Shown piece after piece: positions 24,465-34,178 of a DNA stretch of 64,000 nt. The translations under genes and the position numbers were made by a program. The notes under the pieces are model-generated. The model saw nothing but the letters and a program-made list of their open reading frames with translations. It was not told where the DNA came from and searched no databases. Location: NCBI RefSeq assembly GCF_014647895.1, contig NZ_BMQB01000011.1:1-64000 (forward strand). Reading direction: 5' to 3'. The stretch is from Pilimelia anulata (GTDB lineage Bacteria > Actinomycetota > Actinomycetes > Mycobacteriales > Micromonosporaceae). Each line of letters opens with the position of its first letter. The first letter of the stretch is position 1.

Positions 24465-25298
24465 TCAGCGATGGAGCACCACCGGGAGCAGCTCGACCGG
24501 CCGGTCGTTCGGCGGGGCGAGCAGCAGCGGCGCCAGCTCCCCCGGCGACCGGGCCCGCCGGCGGGCGCGCTCGCGCTCGCGCATCGCGGCGGTGTACGCC
24601 TCCCGGACCGGCGAGCCGAACCCGGTGCCGGGCGCCCGGGTCAGCGACCGCCCCCAGATCCGGTACCGGTACAGCACCCGGGGCAGGTTGCGCAGCCGGA
24701 ACAGGTGCCCGGCGCGCAGGTGGAAGTCGGTGTCCGCGCCGAGCGTGGTGGTGCCGTCGAGCCCGCCGAGCCGGTCCAGCACCGCCGTCCGGACCACGGT
24801 CGCCGGGTGGTGCAGGACGGTCAGCCGGCCGAGCCGCAGGGCGAGGTTGCCGTACCGGGGCAGCCGCCGCCGGCGCAGCACCGCGCCGTCCTCGTCCACC
24901 TCCTCGATCGCGCAGCCGACCAGGTCGGCCCGGCCGCGTTCGAGCACGCGCACCTGCCGGCGCAGCCGGCCGGGCAGGCTCACGTCGTCGGCGTCCTGGA
25001 ACGCCACGTACGGCGAGGCGATGCCGGGCAGCAGCGCGTTCTTGATCCGGGCCTGCCCGACGCTGTCCGCGGTCCGCAGCACGGTCAGCCGCGGGTCGGC
25101 GGCGTACGGGCGCAGCGCGGCCAGCCAGTCGTCGCGCGGCGAGCAGTCGTCGACCACGACCAGCCGCAGGTCGACCAGGTCCTGCCCGAGCACCGAGCCG
25201 ACGGCGGCGCCGAGGTACCGGGCCATGTCGCGGTGCGGCAGCAGCACCGTCACGACGGGCGGGCAGTGCCGCCGGGCCGCCGTGGTTCCGCACCGCAT
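24465..25298 (-). CDS. Family 2 glycosyltransferase
   Basis: A 277-residue GT-A enzyme. PVVTVLLPHRDMARYLGAAV starts the nucleotide-binding domain, VVVDDCSPRDDW is the uridine-binding Asp region, and VAFQDADDVSLPGRL holds the DxD metal motif. LGGLDGTTTLGADTDFHLRA carries the ED/TD-type acceptor residues. There is no membrane segment. ATG 25298 is chosen because the conserved domain starts 13 residues later and GGGGGCG precedes it; upstream in-frame starts add low-complexity Arg/Gly sequence. It leads the exporter genes on the minus strand, so glycosylation and export may be co-expressed. Confidence 0.85.
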   Translation of the reverse strand: MRCGTTAARRHCPPVVTVLLPHRDMARYLGAAVGSVLGQDLVDLRLVVVDDCSPRDDWLAALRPYAADPRLTVLRTADSVGQARIKNALLPGIASPYVAFQDADDVSLPGRLRRQVRVLERGRADLVGCAIEEVDEDGAVLRRRRLPRYGNLALRLGRLTVLHHPATVVRTAVLDRLGGLDGTTTLGADTDFHLRAGHLFRLRNLPRVLYRYRIWGRSLTRAPGTGFGSPVREAYTAAMRERERARRRARSPGELAPLLLAPPNDRPVELLPVVLHR

Positions 25299-25600
25299 CC
25301 GCGCCCCCGATCGCGGGTGGCCGCGCGCCCGCGCCGGGCGCCCCGCCACACCAGCCGTTCCGCCGACCATGCATCGGCGGCGGGACGCCGTCAAGCCGCC
25401 GTACGGCCGATGTGGACGGTCATTTCGGCGAGCGCGGGCCGCCGCCCCGGTGAACTACAGTCGCGCGAGAGGGCGACCACGGGGGTGCTGGTGCGGTCTT
25501 CGCCCGGCGGCCACCCACGCCGCCCGGACCGCCCCGGCCGCGTGCCCCGACCCGCAGCGATCGCCCGCGATGGCGCGCGAGCGCAGGGCGGAGCGCACAC
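25299..25600. promoter_or_regulatory. Divergent intergenic region
   Basis: These 302 bases separate the minus-strand glycosyltransferase/exporter unit from the plus-strand prenyl-diphosphate synthase and must contain both promoters. I see no convincing hairpin, repeat or consensus promoter. A GGAG lies about 8 nt before the ATG at 25601. Confidence 0.3.
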
Positions 25601-26680
25601 ATGATCGGTACGACCCCCCTCTCCCCACCGCGGGACGGCGGCGCGGTGGTCCGCGCCGGCGTGCACAGCGTGCTGGACGAGTTCCTCGGCCGGCAGCTCG
25701 ACGCCGCCGGCCGGGCCGAGTGGCGCGACGCGGTCGAGGCCATCCGCGACCTGGCGCTGGCCGGCGGCAAGCGGACCAGGCCGACGTTCTGCTGGCTCGG
25801 CTGGCGCTCCTACGGCGGATCGCCGGAGCCGGGCGTCATCCGCGCGGCGGCGGCGCTGGAGCTGTTCCACGCGTTCGCGCTGATCCACGACGACGTGATG
25901 GACGACAGCGACACCCGGCGCGGGCGGCCGGCACTGCACGTCGGGCTGGCCCGGCTGCACCGGCGGCGCGGCTGGCGCGGCTCGGCGACCCGGTTCGGCC
26001 GCAACACCGCGGTGCTCTGCGGCGACCTGTGCCTGGTCTGGTCCGACGAGCTGTTCCACTCGTGCGGGCTGCCGCCGCGCCGGGTCCGCCGGGCGCTGGA
26101 GCTGCTGCACCGGATGCGCGCCGAGGTGCTGCTGGGCCAGTACCTCGACCTGGTCGGCGGGGTGTCCCCGGCCGGGCTGGCGGCCTGCCGGACGATCCTG
26201 CTGTACAAGTCGGCCCGGTACACGGTGGAGCGCCCGCTGCAGATCGGCGCGGCGCTGGCCGGCGCGGACGCGGCGCACCTGGCGACGCTGTCGGCGTACG
26301 GCGTGCCGCTGGGCGAGGCGTTCCAGCTCCGCGACGACCTGCTCGGGGTGTTCGGCGACGACGCGGTGACCGGCAAGCCGACGACGACGGACCTGCGCGA
26401 CGGCAAGTCCACGGTGCTGATGGCGCTGGCCCGGGAGCACGCCGACGGCGCCCAGCGCGCGGTGCTGGACCGCTGGCACGGCGCCGCCGACCTGGACGCC
26501 GCGGCGGCCGCCCGGCTGCGCGCGATCGCGGTGGAGACCGGCGCGCTGCGCCGGGTGGAGGCGATGATCGCGGCGCGGACGGAGCAGGCGGTCGGCGCGC
26601 TGGACGACGCGGGGCTGGACCCGGCGGTGTACCGCGACCTGGTCGACCTGGCGCACCGGCTGTCCACGCGCACCCGGTGA
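25601..26680 (+). CDS. trans-Polyprenyl diphosphate synthase (FPP/GGPP-synthase type)
   Basis: A 359-residue chain-elongating isoprenyl diphosphate synthase, full length for the family. GGKRTRP (55-61) binds isopentenyl diphosphate; the first Asp-rich motif is D97-D98-V-M-D101 in LIHDDVMDDSDTRRG and the second is D245-D246-L-L-G-V-F-G-D253. The first motif has no insertion, and Phe92 sits five residues before it, a pattern of short-chain enzymes (C15-C20; GGPP as in type I synthases is my guess). It should make the allylic diphosphate used by the MoeO5- and MoeN5-like enzymes of the same cluster, which lack the IPP-binding site. It is divergent from the exporter unit. Confidence 0.93.
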   Translation: MIGTTPLSPPRDGGAVVRAGVHSVLDEFLGRQLDAAGRAEWRDAVEAIRDLALAGGKRTRPTFCWLGWRSYGGSPEPGVIRAAAALELFHAFALIHDDVMDDSDTRRGRPALHVGLARLHRRRGWRGSATRFGRNTAVLCGDLCLVWSDELFHSCGLPPRRVRRALELLHRMRAEVLLGQYLDLVGGVSPAGLAACRTILLYKSARYTVERPLQIGAALAGADAAHLATLSAYGVPLGEAFQLRDDLLGVFGDDAVTGKPTTTDLRDGKSTVLMALAREHADGAQRAVLDRWHGAADLDAAAAARLRAIAVETGALRRVEAMIAARTEQAVGALDDAGLDPAVYRDLVDLAHRLSTRTR

Positions 26681-26798
26681 CCGACGCCAGCAATTCAACA
26701 CAATTGCCACAGTGAGCGGGAAATGACCTTGTAGGGAATGCAGTCGTCACCATTTGTCGGACATATCGTGCCTGGCGGTCCCCACCGGAAGGCGTCCG

Positions 26799-27467
26799 AT
26801 GACCGCCCAGCTCACCCCCGATCCCTTCGTCTCCGCGATGGCCCTGATCCCGGCGTACGCCGGCGCGCTGCTCGGCCTGTCCTGCCTGGCCCGCGCCGGC
26901 CGGGCCGGCGGCCGCGCCGCCGTCCCCTGGTGGCTCGCCGGCGCCGCCTGCGTCAGCCTGGCCAACTGGGCCCCGCACCTGGCCGACGACCTGCTCTCCC
27001 CCGGCCTCCGGCTGGACCCGGCCGGGGCGGCGTTCAGCGCGCTGGCCGGGCTGCCCTGGGTCGCCGTCGGCGCCTGGGTCATGAACAGCCACCCCGGCTC
27101 CCGGCGCGGGCTGCTCGGCGGCGTCGTCGCCGGCGCCGGGGCGCTCGCGGTGCACACCAGCGGGCTGGCCGCGGTCCGGCTGCCGACGGTGTTCGACCTG
27201 GCCCCGGGGGCGCTCGCGCTCGGCGCGGCGGTGGCCGTGCTCGGCACGCTGGAGGCGCTGCGGCTCACGCTCGGGCCGGCCCGGCCGGCCGTCACGCCGC
27301 CGGGCCCGCGGGCCGGCGCCCGGCGGGCCGGTCCCGGCCTCGGCACCGCCGCCGGGGTGCTGGCGGCGACCGCGCTGCTCGCCCACTTCCTCGTCCTCGC
27401 CGCCGCCACCGTGCGCACCGCGCCGCCCGGCGGGGTGCAGCCGGTCGCGGTGGAAATGGTGCGCTAG
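26799..27467 (+). CDS. Membrane protein with degenerate MHYT-like motif
   Basis: A 222-residue protein with about six to seven hydrophobic helices. Two segments recall the MHYT sensor domain: GAWVMNSHPGS and, in the place where Met-His-Tyr-Thr lies in that family, ALAVHTSGLAAVRLP. Only His-Thr survive, so metal or gas sensing as proposed for MHYT proteins is doubtful. No output domain is attached. ATG 26799 follows GGAAGG. It lies 118 nt after the prenyl synthase on the same strand. A role in the glycolipid cluster is possible but not indicated. Confidence 0.6.
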   Translation: MTAQLTPDPFVSAMALIPAYAGALLGLSCLARAGRAGGRAAVPWWLAGAACVSLANWAPHLADDLLSPGLRLDPAGAAFSALAGLPWVAVGAWVMNSHPGSRRGLLGGVVAGAGALAVHTSGLAAVRLPTVFDLAPGALALGAAVAVLGTLEALRLTLGPARPAVTPPGPRAGARRAGPGLGTAAGVLAATALLAHFLVLAAATVRTAPPGGVQPVAVEMVR

Positions 27468-27552
27468 CGGGGCTGCCGGGAATAGCGCATCCGGCAGCGA
27501 AACCCGCCCCGGCCGCCTAGGGTTTCGGTTGAGCAGCGACGGGGTGGGCTGA

Positions 27553-28038
27553 ATGAGCGACGTGACAACGGCATTCTTCGAGGAATTGGCCGAGAGCGGG
27601 TACGAACCAATGCTGCGCCGGGCCACCGGCACCATTCGGTTCGATCTGGAATCGGACGACCGGGTGACGCAGTGGATGGTCGCCATCGACCACGGCGTGC
27701 CGGCGGTGTCCCGCAAGAAGGGCCGGGCCGACTGCGTGGTCCGGGCCGACGCGGCACTGTTCGACAAGGTGGTCACCGGCGAGGCGAACACCGTCGCGGC
27801 CATGCTGCGCGGGCGGATCGCCGCGACCAGCGAGAAGCCGGAGCTGCTGGTGCTGTTCCAGCGGTACCTGCGCGCCCGCGCCCTCGCGAACCGGCCGGAG
27901 TCCGGCCGCAAGCCGGCAGCGGCGCGCAAGCCGGCAGCCCGGCCCGCCGCCCGGGAGCAGCGGAGCACGCGCAGCCAGCGGCCCGCCCGGCCGACCACGA
28001 CCGGCGCGACCCGCGCCCGCAGGGGAGCGACCCGATGA
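27553..28038 (+). CDS. SCP2-like sterol/lipid-binding domain protein
   Basis: A 161-residue cytoplasmic protein. Residues about 5-110 form an SCP2 fold: FFEELAESGYEPML, GTIRFDLESDDRVTQWMVAI, ADCVVRADAALFDKVVTGE and the helix AAMLRGRIAATSEKPELLVLF. The last 45 residues are a Lys/Arg/Ala/Pro tail. SCP2 domains bind hydrophobic ligands. Its stop overlaps the ATG of the debranching enzyme (ATGA), so both are made together, an arrangement I believe recurs in actinomycetes, though the logic is unclear. ATG 27553 is the only sensible start. Confidence 0.85.
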   Translation: MSDVTTAFFEELAESGYEPMLRRATGTIRFDLESDDRVTQWMVAIDHGVPAVSRKKGRADCVVRADAALFDKVVTGEANTVAAMLRGRIAATSEKPELLVLFQRYLRARALANRPESGRKPAAARKPAARPAAREQRSTRSQRPARPTTTGATRARRGATR

Positions 28039-30113
28039 CCGACAACACCGTCTCCATCCTGGAGGGGAACACGTTCGTCGTCAGCGACGACCGCGGCGAC
28101 ATCAACGCCTCCCCCACCGACACCTCCGGGCTGTTCTCCTCCGACACCCGGTTCCTGTCGACCTGGTCGCTGACCGTCAACGGGCAGCAGCTCAACCCGC
28201 TGTCGGTGGACGCCCTCGAGTACTACGCGGCCCGGTTCTTCCTGGTGCCCGGCACCGGCACGGTGTACGTGGACGCCAACCTCTCGGTCATCCGCCAGCG
28301 GGCCGTCGCCGACGGCTTCCGCGAGGAGATCAAGGTCCTCAACCACGCCGGCGAGCCGGTCGACCTGACCGTCCGGCTGGACGCCGCCGCCGACTTCGCC
28401 GACCTGTTCGAGGTCAAGAACGCGGTCGGCAAGAAGGGCAAGCACTACACCCGGGTGGACAAGCGGCAGCTCCTGCTGGGGTACGCCCGCGAGACCTTCG
28501 TCCGGGAGACGGTGATCACCGCCGACCGCGACGTGGCCGTCGACGACGCCGGGCTGACCTTCACCACCCGGCTGCCCGCGCACGGCGAGTGGAAGGTCGA
28601 GCTGAGCGTCGCCGCCGTCGGCGACCCGGGCGCCGAGCAGCCCCGGACCGGCCGCGGCCCCGCGGCCGCCCGCGACGCCCAGCACGCCGAGGCCCGGATG
28701 TCGCGCAACCTGGACGCCTGGCTCGCCCGGGCGCCGCAGTTGGAGTGCGACAACGACGACTGGCGGGTGACGTACCGGCGCAGCCTGATCGACCTGGCCG
28801 CGCTGCGCTTCTCCCCGCCGGTGACCGGCAGCTACAGCCTGCCCGCGGCCGGCCTGCCGTGGTTCATGACCATGTTCGGCCGGGACAGCATCTTCACCAG
28901 CCTGCAGGCGCTGCCGTTCGAGCCGGAGCTGGCCCGGACCACGCTGCGCGCCCTCGGCGACTGGCAGGGCGCCACGCTGGACGACTTCCGCGACGAGGAC
29001 CCCGGCCGGATCCTGCACGAGATGCGGTTCGGCGAGAGCGCCGCGTTCGAGGAGCAGCCGCACTCGCCGTACTACGGCAGCGCCGACGCGACCCCGCTGT
29101 ACGTGGTCCTGCTCGACGAGTACGAGCGGTGGACCGGCGACCTGGCCCTGGCCCGCCAGCTCGAACCCGAGGCCCGGGCGGCGCTGGCCTGGATCGACAC
29201 GTACGCCGACCTGCGCGGCACCGGGTACATCCACTACCAGCGGCGCAACGAGAAGACCGGCCTGGAGAACCAGTGCTGGAAGGACTCGTGGGACTCGATC
29301 AGCTACCGGGACGGCCGGCTGCCCGGCTTCCCCCGGGCCACCTGCGAGTTGCAGGGGTACGCGTACGACGCGAAGATCCGCGGCGCCCGGCTGGCCCGGG
29401 TCGCCTGGAAGGACCCCGAGTACGCCGACAAGCTCGAGGCCGAGGCCGCCGCGCTCAAGCGGCGGTTCAACCGGGACTACTGGGTGGCCGACGGCCAGTA
29501 CTTCGCGCTGGCGCTCGACGGCGACGGCAAGCAGGTCGACGCGCTCGGCTCGAACATCGGCCACCTGCTGTGGAGCGGCATCGTCGACAAGGCGAAGGCC
29601 AAGGCCCTGGTCAAGCACCTGATGGGCGACCGGCTGTTCTCCGGCTGGGGCGTGCGCACGCTGGCCAAGGGCGAGAACCGGTACAACCCGGTCGGGTACC
29701 ACGTCGGCACGGTCTGGCCGTTCGACAACTCGTTCATCGCCTGGGGCCTGCGCCGGTACGGGTACAAGCAGGAGGCCGCCCGGATCGCCGCCGGCATCCT
29801 GGACGCCGCCACCTTCTTCGAGGGCCGGCTGCCCGAGGCGTTCGGCGGGTACGAGCGCCAGCTCACCCGCTACCCGGTGCAGTACCCGACGGCGTGCAGC
29901 CCGCAGGCGTGGTCCACCGGCGCCCCGCTGCTGCTGCTGCGGGTCATGCTGGGCATGGAGCCGCAGGGCGACAACCTGGTCGTGGACCCGGAGCTGCCGC
30001 CGGACCGCGCCGGCCACCTGGCGCTGTACGACGTGCCGGGCCGGTGGGGGCAGCGCGACGCCTTCGCCCGGCGGCGCGGCACGGCCCCGGCGGCGGGCCG
30101 CCGGGGCCGCTGA
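28035..30113 (+). CDS. Glycogen debranching-type amylo-alpha-1,6-glucosidase
   Basis: A 692-residue cytoplasmic glycoside hydrolase. The N-terminal all-beta domain (about 1-200; ILEGNTFVVSDDRGDINASP, GLFSSDTRFLSTWSL) is the GDE N-terminal type found in bacteria and archaea. The (alpha/alpha)6 catalytic domain follows: AGLPWFMTMFGRDSIFTSLQ, FGESAAFEEQPHSPYYGSAD, NQCWKDSWDSISYRDG, GYHVGTVWPFDNSFIAWGL. It removes alpha-1,6 branches from glycogen or related glucans. It is coupled to the SCP2-like gene by a 4-nt overlap. A hairpin lies inside its last codons. Confidence 0.92.
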   Translation: MTDNTVSILEGNTFVVSDDRGDINASPTDTSGLFSSDTRFLSTWSLTVNGQQLNPLSVDALEYYAARFFLVPGTGTVYVDANLSVIRQRAVADGFREEIKVLNHAGEPVDLTVRLDAAADFADLFEVKNAVGKKGKHYTRVDKRQLLLGYARETFVRETVITADRDVAVDDAGLTFTTRLPAHGEWKVELSVAAVGDPGAEQPRTGRGPAAARDAQHAEARMSRNLDAWLARAPQLECDNDDWRVTYRRSLIDLAALRFSPPVTGSYSLPAAGLPWFMTMFGRDSIFTSLQALPFEPELARTTLRALGDWQGATLDDFRDEDPGRILHEMRFGESAAFEEQPHSPYYGSADATPLYVVLLDEYERWTGDLALARQLEPEARAALAWIDTYADLRGTGYIHYQRRNEKTGLENQCWKDSWDSISYRDGRLPGFPRATCELQGYAYDAKIRGARLARVAWKDPEYADKLEAEAAALKRRFNRDYWVADGQYFALALDGDGKQVDALGSNIGHLLWSGIVDKAKAKALVKHLMGDRLFSGWGVRTLAKGENRYNPVGYHVGTVWPFDNSFIAWGLRRYGYKQEAARIAAGILDAATFFEGRLPEAFGGYERQLTRYPVQYPTACSPQAWSTGAPLLLLRVMLGMEPQGDNLVVDPELPPDRAGHLALYDVPGRWGQRDAFARRRGTAPAAGRRGR
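30082..30109. terminator. Hairpin embedded in the 3' end of the debranching gene
   Basis: A 13-bp perfect stem (30082-30094 with 30097-30109) lies within the last codons of the plus-strand gene, only 10 nt from the stop of the convergent minus-strand SnoaL-like gene. The gap itself is 6 nt, so the terminator has to be in coding DNA. Confidence 0.45.
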
Positions 30114-30119
30114 GGTCGG

Positions 30120-30575
30120 TCAGGCCATCGCCGGCGTGGGGCCGTGCACGGCGCCCATCTGCTTCATGATGTCCCAGCCGTCGAGCGTGTTCCACTCTTC
30201 GATGATCCTGCCGCCGACGACGTGGTACACGTCGGTGGCGCTGAAGCTGATCTCCCGGCCGGTCGGCGGGATGATCGTCGTCGGCGGGATGCCCGTGTAG
30301 TTCCCGGTGTGGATGCCGGTGGCCGACCAGCGCAGCGCGACCTTGTCGCCCTCGCCCAGCACGTCCTCGACGGTGAACACCAGGTCGTCGAACGCGTTGA
30401 GGAAGTCGCCCAGCACCCGGGTGAACTCCTCGATCCCGCGGACCTCGCCCTCGCCGGCCGGGAAGTAGTTCACGTAGTCCGGCGCGAAGCACTCCCGGAT
30501 CACGCTCATGTCCTTCTTGTTCATCCCGTCGGTGTAGGCGCGGATGACGACCGCCTTGTTCTCTTCGATGCCCAC
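30120..30575 (-). CDS. SnoaL-like/ester-cyclase family protein
   Basis: A 151-residue cystatin-like alpha+beta barrel protein of the SnoaL/NTF2 superfamily: VIRAYTDGMNKKDMSVIREC, APDYVNYFPAGEG, LGDFLNAFDDLVFTVEDVLG, VALRWSATGIHTGNY and FSATDVYHVVGGRIIEEWN. Members include polyketide cyclases and many stress or unknown proteins; the ester cyclase label is generic. GTG 30575 follows GGGGGAAC and gives the normal length. It is convergent with the debranching enzyme and divergent from the DUF4239 gene. Confidence 0.85.
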   Translation of the reverse strand: MGIEENKAVVIRAYTDGMNKKDMSVIRECFAPDYVNYFPAGEGEVRGIEEFTRVLGDFLNAFDDLVFTVEDVLGEGDKVALRWSATGIHTGNYTGIPPTTIIPPTGREISFSATDVYHVVGGRIIEEWNTLDGWDIMKQMGAVHGPTPAMA

Positions 30576-31411
30576 CTGTTCCCCCGTTTTCGTCCAGTAC
30601 GGAATCAGACCGCGAAACAATGGCTCCGCGGCACTCTCAACCAGCAGTCAATCAGCCGCACGGGGACGGAAGAGGCGTTGTGAACAATTTCCTCCTGGAC
30701 CTGCCGCTGTGGGCGGTCATGGCCATCATCATCGCGGGACTGACCGGCTTCGCGGTGGGTCTACAAGCCGTCGTCCGGCGCTGGTTCCCCGAGATCCAGT
30801 CCGCCCGGCACAACGACGTCGCCGGCTTCCTCGCCGCCGTCATCGGCGTCATCTACGCGGTCACGGTCGGCTTCATCATCGCCGAGCAGTGGGAGAACTT
30901 CACCGACGCCAAGGAGCGCACGTACCGGGAGGCGTTCAGCCTCGGCGCGATCGCCGAGGGGTCCAGCGTGCTCGGCCCGGAGCAGCAGGCCCGGTACGCC
31001 GACGCCGTGCTCACCTACAACCGCGCCGTGCTGCGCTGGTGGCCGCAGCAGGGCCACACCGAGACCGAGGAGGAGACCCGGGACGCGCAGACCCTGGAGC
31101 CGCTGTACGCCCTGGCCGGGCAGGCGCAGGTGACCAACGAGGCGCAGCGGGCGTTCGTCCGGGAGACCACCGCCGAGCTGGGCCAGGTGGCCAGGGACCG
31201 GGAGGACCGGCTGCACCGCGCCGGCCAGGCCCACCTGGAGTGGCCGCTGTGGGTGCTGATCGCCTTCGCCAGCGCGGTGGTGCTCGTGTTCTGCGCGCTG
31301 TTCGGCCTGGAGAGCCGGTGGCTGCACTACACGATGATCACCGGGGTGGCGCTCGCGGTGGCCAGCAACCTCATGCTCGTGGTGCTGCTCAACCACCCGC
31401 TGTCCGGCGCG

Positions 31412-33271
<1,860 letters not shown>

Positions 33272-33278
33272 CGCCGCC

Positions 33279-34178
33279 TCACACTCCCGCTACGTCGCGC
33301 AGGTACTGCCGGGCCCGCTTCGCGTACGTCAGCGGGTGCGCCCGGGCCGGGTCCTGCTCGGCCTCGACCACCAGCCAGCCCCGGTACTTGCGCTCGGCGA
33401 GCGCGCCCAGGACGGCCGGGAAGTCGATGAACCCGTCGCCGGGCACCGTGAAGATGCCGCGCACGATCCCCTCGCGGAAGCTGAAGTCGGCCTTGCGCCA
33501 CTGCTCCAGCACGTCCTTGCGCAGGTCCTTGAGGTGGACGTGGGCGATCCGGTCCCCGTGCTCCCGCACCAGCGCCAGCGGATCCCCGCCGGCCCAGGTC
33601 AGGTGCCCGGTGTCGAGCAGCAGGTGGACCAGGTTCGGGTCGGTGTCGGCGAGCAGCCGGTCCACCTCCGCCCGGGTCTGCACGCCGGTGCCCATGTGGT
33701 GGTGGTAGCACAGGGTCATCCCGGCGTCGGCGGCCAGCTTGCCCAGCTCGTGCAGGCCGTTGACCATCCGCTGCCAGGCCGCGTCGTCGTACACCGGCCG
33801 GTTGGCCAGCAGCGCGACCGGCTGCTGGTGCACCGCGTGCCCCAGCTCGGCGACGACGACCCGGTCCCCGCCGACGGCCTTGATGAAGGCCATCTGGTCG
33901 CGGAACCCGGCGATCGTCCGCTCGTGCATCCCCTCGGCGGTGAAGTACGTGCTCGCCCACGGCTCGGACACCCGCAGCCCGCGCAGGTCCAGCGCGGCCT
34001 TGAGCGTCGCCGGGTCGGACGGGTACTTGTGCCCGACGCTGCACCCCTCGAACCCGGCCAGGGCCATCTCGCTCACGCACTGCTCGAACGGGATGTCCTC
34101 GCCGATGCCCGGGAAGTCGTCGTTCGTCCACACGGTCGGCGTGATGCCGACCCGCACCGCGCCGGCCGGGAAGCTCAC
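33279..34178 (-). CDS. iolE: IolE-type inosose dehydratase-like TIM-barrel protein
   Basis: A 299-residue AP endonuclease-2-fold TIM barrel. It closely follows IolE: GITPTVWTNDDFP, SEMALAGFEGCSVGHKYP, CYHHHMGTGVQT (157-168), LLLDTGHLTW, HVHLKDLR and WLVVEAEQDPARAHPL with the metal-binding Glu. IolE dehydrates 2-keto-myo-inositol. Here no other inositol gene is near; instead it overlaps by GTGA the gene of a pyranose 2-oxidase, itself downstream of an aldos-2-ulose dehydratase-like protein. It may thus act on 2-keto sugars or on an inosose made by the oxidase. Family is certain, substrate is inference. Confidence 0.9.
   Translation of the reverse strand: MSFPAGAVRVGITPTVWTNDDFPGIGEDIPFEQCVSEMALAGFEGCSVGHKYPSDPATLKAALDLRGLRVSEPWASTYFTAEGMHERTIAGFRDQMAFIKAVGGDRVVVAELGHAVHQQPVALLANRPVYDDAAWQRMVNGLHELGKLAADAGMTLCYHHHMGTGVQTRAEVDRLLADTDPNLVHLLLDTGHLTWAGGDPLALVREHGDRIAHVHLKDLRKDVLEQWRKADFSFREGIVRGIFTVPGDGFIDFPAVLGALAERKYRGWLVVEAEQDPARAHPLTYAKRARQYLRDVAGV

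Noticed and set aside
9907..26680. Archaeal-type ether-lipid cluster
   Set aside because: A GGGP-synthase fold is present, but no second ether-forming prenyltransferase, CDP-archaeol synthase or geranylgeranyl reductase is seen, and the DPYKVP/HFPP motifs and MoeN5-like genes fit phosphoglycolipids better.
25836..30017. A 1393-residue minus-strand frame
   Set aside because: It is antisense to the prenyl synthase, SCP2 and debranching genes and has low-complexity Val/Gly/Arg composition; a GC-rich shadow.
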